A stretch of 19,777 nt of DNA. It comes from Methylococcales bacterium. Its GTDB lineage: Bacteria > Pseudomonadota > Gammaproteobacteria > Methylococcales > Methylomonadaceae. A program made the translations under genes and the position numbers. Location: positions 1 through 19,777 of the forward strand of contig JAGLUC010000257.1 of the NCBI GenBank assembly GCA_023134955.1, in the 5' to 3' direction. Below the pieces are notes generated by a model. The model saw nothing but the letters and a program-made list of their open reading frames with translations, had not been told where the DNA came from and did not search any database. Of the stretch, positions 13,899-19,777 are shown piece after piece. How positions within the stretch are numbered: the stretch's first letter is position 1; every line of letters begins with the position of its first letter.

Positions 13899-14672
13899 TC
13901 ACTGTTCTAGTGTAATAAGGTAGTGCGGTATCGAAAGTTTTTCTATTTCGAAACCTCTATCGCTATAATTTTTGCGGATTGCAAAGACACGACTTCCCTC
14001 ATCGGAAAATGTTCTCAAACATTGAGCCATACGACCAAAATTATTACATAATGGATCAACATAACGTCTATCATATTCAGATTGATCAATATCGCCCGAA
14101 ACTTCCATAGCCTGTGTATACATTTGCTTTAACCGCGAACAAGAGAGTTTATTTACTTTATGGCCAACTAATAAGTCAAAATATAATTCAATATTTATAT
14201 GGGCATTCTCTATCGCTTCTTTGTCATTTTTTTCTAACTTTCTGAGATCACCCATAAAACCATGGGTTTTAAATCTGGAAATATCATAAATTTTAGTTGT
14301 CTCATGCTGGCTAGTATCAAAGCCGCCATAAATAGCCTGCTGTGTTAATACTTTATCAAGATCTTGTTCACAATTATTTGCTTTGTGACTAATTTCTCTA
14401 AAGACATTATTTAGATTCTTTTTTATCTGCCCGGCAAGATACTTTGGCGTTAAGCAGGAAAGACACCAGAAAGCTTTAGTCTCAAGTATTTCATTGATCC
14501 CCAACTCACTTATTATCACTGAGCTCACTAATGCTTCAAATTTGACATTTTGAGGAAATGTATTAGTTTTCTCCTGATTTTTATTATCCAGACTGGCGCA
14601 ACCTGTTAGAAATATACTGGTCAATAAACAGACTAATAGTAAGTTTTTATTATGATTAAGGTTAAAAGTCAT
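13899..14672 (-). CDS. Predicted lipoprotein of unknown function
   Basis: 257 residues from the ATG at 14672. The N-terminus has a basic start, a hydrophobic stretch and the lipobox LTGC at residues 22-25, so it is probably lipidated at Cys25 and held in the inner or outer membrane. Six further cysteines in the mature part (CLSC near residue 70 and four spaced ones) are many for such a protein. A CxxC pair (WCLSCLTPKY) might bind metal or form disulfides. An upstream in-frame TTG (14684) is less likely because GGG lies 7 bases before the ATG. No domain is recognised. It shares orientation with the small secreted gene downstream (106 bases away). Confidence 0.82.
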   Translation of the reverse strand: MTFNLNHNKNLLLVCLLTSIFLTGCASLDNKNQEKTNTFPQNVKFEALVSSVIISELGINEILETKAFWCLSCLTPKYLAGQIKKNLNNVFREISHKANNCEQDLDKVLTQQAIYGGFDTSQHETTKIYDISRFKTHGFMGDLRKLEKNDKEAIENAHINIELYFDLLVGHKVNKLSCSRLKQMYTQAMEVSGDIDQSEYDRRYVDPLCNNFGRMAQCLRTFSDEGSRVFAIRKNYSDRGFEIEKLSIPHYLITLEQ

Positions 14673-14974
14673 ATATAAACCCAAGTAAATTAAATAATAG
14701 TAAAAAAAACTCGAAATAATAACGCATAGAGTATGACACTATAATTAAGAGGCTTCCTTGAGAAAGTGTAGCATATCGTTTACAGCACTAGACATTGAAT
14801 TTTATATCGATGAATTTGATGTTGTGAAAATAACAAAATAGATCACGACTTGAAGATAATAGTCATATAGACTGGATAATATTTTGTTGATAGCCCCCTG
14901 TGTCAGGATAGTTGGAGTCCGTTTAAAAATAGTGTTTACAGTACTTAGGTCAGGACACTGATAAATAGCACTGT
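14673..14974. other. Intergenic stretch without genes
   Basis: AT-rich, with no ORF longer than about 25 codons that looks protein-like on either strand. It contains an imperfect direct repeat, GTTTACAGCACTA (14778-14790) and GTTTACAGTACTT (14934-14946). GTGTC (14900-14904) and GACAC (14954-14958) form a weak inverted pair around the second copy, which slightly resembles a decayed transposon end. I cannot support a specific element. Confidence 0.4.
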
Positions 14975-15241
14975 TTAGTATAAATAGATTGATAGTGATA
15001 TTACTATTATTCCTATATATAAACTAGCAAAGATATTGGCATAAGTAATAGCCTTATTTACTTTTGTATATAGGGCAATAATCACAAGAACTGAGATTGT
15101 AGATATTATAAGGCTTAACCATAATGTGGCTTGATTTAATCCAAGAAAGTCATCAGACAGGGATGAGACTAAGTCTATACTCACCCATAAGCTTGCTAAC
15201 ATAACAAGAAGATGAAATAACATCAATAATTGTGATTGCAT
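14975..15241 (-). CDS. Small three-helix membrane protein
   Basis: 88 residues from the ATG at 15241, with hydrophobic segments near 5-24, 40-58 and 64-87 that fill nearly the whole protein. The short loop between the last two is basic (TKVNKA). The start is 4 bases after the stop of the SH3-like gene, and its GGAG site lies across that gene's end, so translation is probably coupled. A TTG 18 bases earlier (15259) overlaps the upstream coding region and precedes the GGAG, so I rejected it. No family recognised. Confidence 0.75.
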   Translation of the reverse strand: MQSQLLMLFHLLVMLASLWVSIDLVSSLSDDFLGLNQATLWLSLIISTISVLVIIALYTKVNKAITYANIFASLYIGIIVISLSIYLY

Positions 15242-15245
15242 GACT

Positions 15246-16400
15246 TTAATCTCCAGCAATAAGTAGTGTCATAGTCCATTCTCCTTTTTCACCTTGAACT
15301 AAGCAGGCACGGAAATCTATGGGTGAGCGTATTTTGTTTGATTCAACATAAGAAATACGTTTATCTTTTATCCTGATTTCTTGCCAGCTATCTTTTTCCC
15401 ATACCCAGTCATCAACAACGACAATGGAATGAGATAATGTTGTTAGAATTTTAGAGCTTTTATCAGGCTTGGCATAAACAGGCACTTGTTTACCAATAAG
15501 TACACCATGAGTAAAGGCATTAAGGCTGTTAGGAAAATCAGTGAACATACGTGGAAAACAATAGCTTTCTGTACCTTCAATATCTTTGCTCAGTTTGCCA
15601 CCACCCTTTCTTATCTGAGATAGTGTCTCAAATAATGTGTTTTGATTTTTTTTCCAGATCAGATTAAATTCAGCGATACCACCTTCACCTCCAAAGCTAT
15701 TAAGAATAGTTGGATCAATAAATTGTTTGAGAGCAATAAAATCTTTATTATTGATAGTGGCATCAAATGTTTTCAGAAAAGTAGTTAATGAAGATGATAG
15801 CTGACTATCGTCTATCGGTGGAATAGCGTCAGTTATTGTTTTAACGGGACACCCACTGCCATATCCTATAGAAACCTCGATGTGATCAGGGTTGTACCAA
15901 TAAACCGTTTTTTGAACAGGATTTCCTTCAGCATCAGTGTCATCAGAAACTGTGATCGCAATACTTTGGCTACATTGTTGAACACTAAGAGGCCAAGCCG
16001 ATGTTAATTTATAGATGACTTCTTGATTAAGTGGATCCAGTAAAACAAATTGCTCTCCATGAACACCTTTATGCCATACGCTGGCAATTAAAGGTGTGCT
16101 CATCCAAATCACCATCTGCTGATGGATAAAGCCATTCATTGGATTTTGATGTGAATATTGAAAGATGAGTTCATTACTTTCCTGATCAAATACCGAAAGA
16201 AACTGTTCAGTTTTATTTCTGTGTATTAGTAAATTCCATGCGTATTCATTATCTTTTGTATGTACCTCAGTAGAGTATTCCACACCTTGTTGCTGTAATT
16301 TTGCGTAGAGTGATTGTGTATCTATCGGACTGGCTGATAGGGAGCTAAGTTGAAGTAAAAAAAGCAAGCTTATAAAAGTATGGATTTTTTTTATGATCAT
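15246..16400 (-). CDS. Secreted protein with C-terminal SH3-like domain
   Basis: A 384-residue protein with a signal peptide (hydrophobic core ISLLFLLQLSS, cut near residues 23-24). Residues about 299-384 look like a bacterial SH3-like module. They contain the VPVYAKPDKSSKILTTL strand pattern, an aromatic turn (DDWVWEKDSWQEI) and the segment YVESNKIRSPIDFRACLV, ending in WTMTLLIAGD. RSPIDFRA followed by a final AGD recurs at the ends of such periplasmic SH3 proteins. The first 290 residues are beta-rich and unrecognised. Such modules usually contact cell wall or peptides. The gene probably forms a unit with the small membrane gene right behind it. Confidence 0.85.
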   Translation of the reverse strand: MIIKKIHTFISLLFLLQLSSLSASPIDTQSLYAKLQQQGVEYSTEVHTKDNEYAWNLLIHRNKTEQFLSVFDQESNELIFQYSHQNPMNGFIHQQMVIWMSTPLIASVWHKGVHGEQFVLLDPLNQEVIYKLTSAWPLSVQQCSQSIAITVSDDTDAEGNPVQKTVYWYNPDHIEVSIGYGSGCPVKTITDAIPPIDDSQLSSSLTTFLKTFDATINNKDFIALKQFIDPTILNSFGGEGGIAEFNLIWKKNQNTLFETLSQIRKGGGKLSKDIEGTESYCFPRMFTDFPNSLNAFTHGVLIGKQVPVYAKPDKSSKILTTLSHSIVVVDDWVWEKDSWQEIRIKDKRISYVESNKIRSPIDFRACLVQGEKGEWTMTLLIAGD

Positions 16401-16523
16401 TTTAATATCTGTAATTTATTTTCTATTAATAGAAGTCGCTTATTAAACCCAAGTTTTAATTATTACGCGTCAATATAGTCCTGATAGAATAGTAGATCAT
16501 AATTTATAAGTTATCCTGAAAAT

Positions 16524-16685
16524 ATGGAATCAAAAACACAAGTCAAAACCATGCTGGAATATAGGAAGGAACTTGAGCTTTTGGTTTCCAAGGATATTCT
16601 CAAACAGTTTGACCAATACTTGATAGATGGAAAAAAGATTTCTGCTATTCGTCTGCTTAAAAAAAATGGTGTTATATCGTCATAA
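16524..16685 (+). CDS. Short soluble protein with L7/L12-like motif
   Basis: A 53-residue charged protein (MESKTQVKTMLEYRKELELL) read on the plus strand between two leftward genes. Its end, LIDGKKISAIRLLKKNGV, resembles the start of the ribosomal L7/L12 C-terminal fold (GxKIxAIKLxRExTG), which also occurs in stand-alone bacterial proteins, but the following GLKEAK part is missing. It may be a truncated relative or a coincidence of charged helices. No good Shine-Dalgarno precedes the ATG. A minus-strand frame over the same region is Ser/Phe-rich and less protein-like. Confidence 0.45.
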   Translation: MESKTQVKTMLEYRKELELLVSKDILKQFDQYLIDGKKISAIRLLKKNGVISS

Positions 16686-16748
16686 CAACAATATGTGTTG
16701 AAAAACATTGATAATAGGTTTTTTAGCTTAAAAATGATGGCTGTGATG

Positions 16749-17468
16749 CTAGTCCTTATTTTCAATGTAGACCCATCTTATAGGTGAATAAATATTCGCT
16801 GAACTTGAACAATGATAGATTGCATATTCCCAGGGATTTTTTTCCTGTTTTTCACCAAAGTAAAAATCTAGTTGTTTTTTAGCTTCATCAATAGATGTTT
16901 TTGAGTGTGTATCAGTATTGAAGGACACATGTATTTCACCTGTATTTGATGAAACATAAGCAAGTGTTTTCAATGATTCTGCTTCTTTAAGTACAATATA
17001 ATCTTTATTGGTATCAACAGTTCCTTCTTTCCATATAGGTGTAGATGCCTGCTCAAGATCGCTTTTGATCGAGTGAAGAATTTTGTACAGATCACCTGTA
17101 TCAAATAATATCATCCACTTTGCTTCAATTGTTACTCTACATTTATTGGTATAACTCGGTATATTGCTGAATTTGATTAAAAGTCCAATATGTTTAGAGC
17201 AAAAATCTCCGTACCAGCTACCGCGGCTGTATTCAACCGGGAAATTACTTCCTTTAGATAAATAAAATTTATGAGAAATTAGGTAGGAATTAAGAATGTC
17301 GACTGGATTGTTTTCTTGAAATATATTGTTGGGCATGATTATTTCAATTGTATATTTTGGAAATAAAGTAAAACCTTTATAGCGAGATAGGTAAGGTCTC
17401 TGTTTATATATAAAAGTTAACATTAGTAGAATGAGTATAAATATAGTAATTAGAGTTAATACATTCAT
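16749..17468 (-). CDS. Membrane-anchored protein of unknown function
   Basis: A 239-residue protein with one N-terminal membrane segment (about 3-20) ending in basic residues (YKQRPYLSRYKG). The rest is a soluble domain with mixed strands and helices. The anchor lacks an obvious cleavage site, so I read it as a signal anchor. AAGATAAG precedes the ATG at 17468. The gene is divergent from the DUF898 gene, separated by 321 bases. It shares strand with the SH3-like unit about 350 bases further on but is separated from it by the rightward 53-residue gene. No family recognised. Confidence 0.78.
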   Translation of the reverse strand: MNVLTLITIFILILLMLTFIYKQRPYLSRYKGFTLFPKYTIEIIMPNNIFQENNPVDILNSYLISHKFYLSKGSNFPVEYSRGSWYGDFCSKHIGLLIKFSNIPSYTNKCRVTIEAKWMILFDTGDLYKILHSIKSDLEQASTPIWKEGTVDTNKDYIVLKEAESLKTLAYVSSNTGEIHVSFNTDTHSKTSIDEAKKQLDFYFGEKQEKNPWEYAIYHCSSSANIYSPIRWVYIENKD

Positions 17469-17789
17469 AAGTACGCTTATCTTTTGTTAAATAAAAAAGG
17501 ATTTAACTATACTCTAATAGAGTCTCTTAGTCTGATGGTTTTGCTTAGTATATGGATGCTCTATTTTTTTAAAATATATTTGGATATGTTTTGAATTAAT
17601 AGAAACTACTTTAGAAAAATGTGATGAGGTACTAAAAAAGGATAACTAAAGAGTAAAACCTTTCAAAAAACAATTAATTAATAGCTATTATTAATGTGGT
17701 TATAGGAATTATTCAGATCATCTCTTACATTGAAAACTATTCCAAAGCCGAATGCTAGTTTCTATTTGATTTTAAACGAGGAGTACTCA
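17469..17789. other. Divergent intergenic region
   Basis: About 320 AT-rich bases between two divergent genes, without a credible ORF. It contains a perfect 13-bp palindrome ACTCTAATAGAGT (17511-17523), 43 bases upstream of the leftward gene, and an AT-rich near-palindrome around AATAGCTATT. Either might be a regulatory site. The DUF898 ribosome-binding site GAGGAG (17778-17783) lies at its right edge. No clear consensus promoter is visible. Confidence 0.35.
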
Positions 17790-18827
17790 ATGCAGAAAAA
17801 CACACAACAGTTTGAGTTTCATGGTAAAGCAGGCGAGTTTTTTAAGATCTGGATTGTCAATATGATGCTTTCAATCATCACCTTAGGTATTTATTCAGCC
17901 TGGGCAAAAGTCAGAACCCGGAAATATTTTTACAACAACACTCTGTTAATGAATACCCCCTTTGATTATTTGGCTGATCCAATAAAAATTTTAAAAGGTC
18001 GCTTGATAGTCTTGGCGATTTTTTTGATTTATTTATTTTCGGAATTAATTTCTCCGATGGTACAAGGGATATTGTTGCTTTTATTTATTCTGTCACTTCC
18101 CTGGGTCATCATCAGAGCAATGATATTTAACATGTACAATTCAGCTTATCGTAATATTCGATTTCATTTTAGTGCTAAATATTTAACTGCATTATGGGTC
18201 TTTCTGGGTTTGCCTTTTCTGGTTGCCTTATCACTAGGTCTTGCTTATCCTTATTTTATAAAGGAGCAGAAAAAGTTTATTATTGATCATACAACATACG
18301 GTACCAGTCCATTTAATATGGATGCAAGTGTAGGATCTATTTATAGTATTTTTTTTAAAATGATAGGTATATTTTTACTCCTGGCAATATTAATCGGGGT
18401 TGTTGGGGTGATAGCGGATGATTTGGGTTCTTATGGTGAAATGCTTAAAAATCCAGCGACTATGGGAACACCATTAATATTTGTCTCTTTAGCTATTATT
18501 CCTTTTTATATATTTGCTGTTGGATATTGGCATACCAATTTAATTAATCTGATTATAAATCATACAACTTTACAACAGAGTCAACTTACCAGCGAATTAC
18601 AAACAATTAAAATATGCTGGATATTTGTTTCTAATACCCTGGCAATTATTTTTTCTTTAGGTTTATTAATTCCATGGGCGATGATTCGTACCACTAAATA
18701 TCGTATTTCATGTATGTCACTTATTACAAACAGTGATCCTGATGCCTTTATTGCAGCTGAGTCGGAACAAGCTGCTGCCATTGGTGAAGAAGCGGGTGAC
18801 TTTTTGGATATAGATTTAGGTCTGTGA
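17790..18827 (+). CDS. DUF898 (YjgN-like) membrane protein
   Basis: A 345-residue polytopic inner-membrane protein. The family pattern is clear: FEFHGKAGEFFKIWIVNMM (about 9-27), then TLGIYSAWAKVRTRKYFYNN and FDYLADPIKILKGRL. The motif type is repeated internally, with KYRISC and RTTKY near the end, and six or more membrane segments. The C-terminus ends EEAGDFLDIDLGL, the acidic -DIDLGL ending typical of DUF898. I chose the ATG at 17790 because GAGGAG is 6 bases upstream; an in-frame TTG 60 bases earlier has no such site. Function is unknown, although family members often sit beside M48 peptidases, as here. Its TGA overlaps the next gene's GTG. Confidence 0.92.
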   Translation: MQKNTQQFEFHGKAGEFFKIWIVNMMLSIITLGIYSAWAKVRTRKYFYNNTLLMNTPFDYLADPIKILKGRLIVLAIFLIYLFSELISPMVQGILLLLFILSLPWVIIRAMIFNMYNSAYRNIRFHFSAKYLTALWVFLGLPFLVALSLGLAYPYFIKEQKKFIIDHTTYGTSPFNMDASVGSIYSIFFKMIGIFLLLAILIGVVGVIADDLGSYGEMLKNPATMGTPLIFVSLAIIPFYIFAVGYWHTNLINLIINHTTLQQSQLTSELQTIKICWIFVSNTLAIIFSLGLLIPWAMIRTTKYRISCMSLITNSDPDAFIAAESEQAAAIGEEAGDFLDIDLGL

Positions 18828-19777
18828 TAGAAATAAGTGGGTATTTTTATAATGGACAGTCATCGGAGCAAATACCAGTGACTGTCTGTTTTTATCAGTC
18901 TGGAGAGGTCTTGATAGAAGGTGAAGCACTGACACTTAATACCACTATTGAGCAATTATCTATTGTTCCAAGATTAGCAAATACCCGGCGCAATATTTTT
19001 TTAAACGATGGCAGTAAGCTGGAAACGGATGATAATAAAGCTATTGATGATCTCTGTAGATATTTTGATAAAAATATTTTTCATTTATTGCTTCATAAGC
19101 TGGAAAAAAATTGGTCATATGCCCTGATAGCATTAATTGCTACCATAATATTTCTCTGGGGCAGTATAGAGTATGCTGTACCCACTACTGTAAAATGGGC
19201 TGCTAAAGGCATTCCCTATAGTATTGAGCAGGATATTGGAGAGCGTGGACTGGAGACTCTGGATAAATGGCTGTTTTCTCCATCAGTTATTGATAAGGTC
19301 GAGCAGATACGGTTGCAAAAGCAATTTAAAATTTTAACAGCAAGCTCAAAAGGCAAATATCATTATCAGTTACTGCTAAGGACTAGCGAATACATGGGAG
19401 CAAATGCTCTGGCTTTACCAGGAGGGATCATTATTTTAACAGACAGCCTGTTTAAACTAGCTGAAAATGACCAGCAAATTATTTCCGTATTGGCACATGA
19501 GATGGGGCATATCGAGCATCAACATGCCTTGCGCTTACTCTTTCAGAGTTCCATAACAGCACTGTTTATGGCAGGGGTACTGGGTGATATGTCATCAGTG
19601 ACATCATTATCCGTGACTTTGCCTACTGTTCTGGTGGAACGTCGTTATTCACGGGAGTTTGAACAGGAAGCGGATCAATATGCCGTGTCATTTCTTAAAG
19701 TGCAGAAAATGGATGTTGATTCTTTTACTCGTATATTAACATTGCTAGAACAAGCTCATGATGTAGACACTGAGTTT
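18824..19777 (+). CDS. M48 family metallopeptidase, membrane-anchored (partial)
   Basis: The GTG at 18824 overlaps the DUF898 stop (GTGA), so translation is probably coupled. The 318 residues present are incomplete at the C-terminus. Order: an N-terminal beta-like domain (about 3-75); one membrane segment (about 97-114); a linker; then the zinc protease domain with LALPGGIIILTD, the HExxH motif HEMGH (His225, Glu226, His229) and the third ligand Glu280 in REFEQEADQYA. This is the Oma1/BepA/HtpX superfamily, and the single helix with the protease behind it points to a periplasmic or membrane-proximal quality-control role. The substrate is unknown. The partner DUF898 protein may anchor or present substrates, which is inference from pairing only. 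Confidence 0.93.
   Translation, partial: MIEISGYFYNGQSSEQIPVTVCFYQSGEVLIEGEALTLNTTIEQLSIVPRLANTRRNIFLNDGSKLETDDNKAIDDLCRYFDKNIFHLLLHKLEKNWSYALIALIATIIFLWGSIEYAVPTTVKWAAKGIPYSIEQDIGERGLETLDKWLFSPSVIDKVEQIRLQKQFKILTASSKGKYHYQLLLRTSEYMGANALALPGGIIILTDSLFKLAENDQQIISVLAHEMGHIEHQHALRLLFQSSITALFMAGVLGDMSSVTSLSVTLPTVLVERRYSREFEQEADQYAVSFLKVQKMDVDSFTRILTLLEQAHDVDTEF

Noticed and set aside
16511..16765. An 84-codon minus-strand frame
   Set aside because: It overlaps the 53-residue plus-strand gene and the end of the 239-residue gene; its Ser/Phe-rich composition is antisense-like.
1..19777. CRISPR arrays, rRNA, integrase or attachment sites
   Set aside because: No regularly spaced repeats, rRNA-like sequence or recombinase gene were seen; the tRNA-Ser 3' end is not repeated elsewhere in the window.

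Overview
The window looks like the chromosome of an AT-rich gammaproteobacterium. The housekeeping genes are of gammaproteobacterial type: a class II (E. coli PyrC-like) dihydroorotase, an FmdB-like zinc ribbon gene directly before aspS, and an aspartyl-tRNA synthetase with the nondiscriminating His/Gly residue pair known from Pseudomonas aeruginosa. The intergenic palindromes are of a kind I associate with Methylococcales and Thiotrichales, so a methane- or sulphur-oxidiser is possible. That last step is only an impression, because no lineage-defining gene is present.

Left third (1-6663), conserved core: a LysR-type regulator is divergent from a beta-carbonic anhydrase. The carbonic anhydrase has a leader containing a nested, terminator-like inverted repeat. 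Then come tRNA-Ser(UGA), pyrC (minus), an FmdB-like zinc ribbon gene, aspS and nadA. Palindromic repeat units sit between fmdB-like and aspS and between aspS and nadA.

Middle (6664-17468), accessory region: two inverted copies of a 174-bp MITE, with IS630/Tc1-mariner-like TA flanks, bracket about 3 kb. That segment holds a fossil minus-strand ORF, three small membrane-protein genes (one only 32 codons, start overlapping the previous stop), a secreted ankyrin-repeat protein and a decayed gene that ends in the second MITE. To the right is a run of orphan envelope genes on both strands: small multi-pass proteins, secreted proteins, a lipoprotein, a helix-hairpin-helix/membrane fusion, and an SH3-like secreted protein paired with a small membrane protein. 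Almost none has a recognisable function. The density of signal peptides and membrane segments, the gene debris and the visibly higher A+T content suggest a fast-evolving accessory locus. A toxin-immunity or surface-interaction role is conceivable but unproven.

Right end (17790-19777): a DUF898 (YjgN-like) polytopic membrane protein is translationally coupled through a GTGA overlap to a membrane-anchored M48 metallopeptidase, which runs off the window.

The observations I rate highest are the MITE pair with both copies placed just before stop codons, the structured leader of the carbonic anhydrase, and the orphan envelope cluster.
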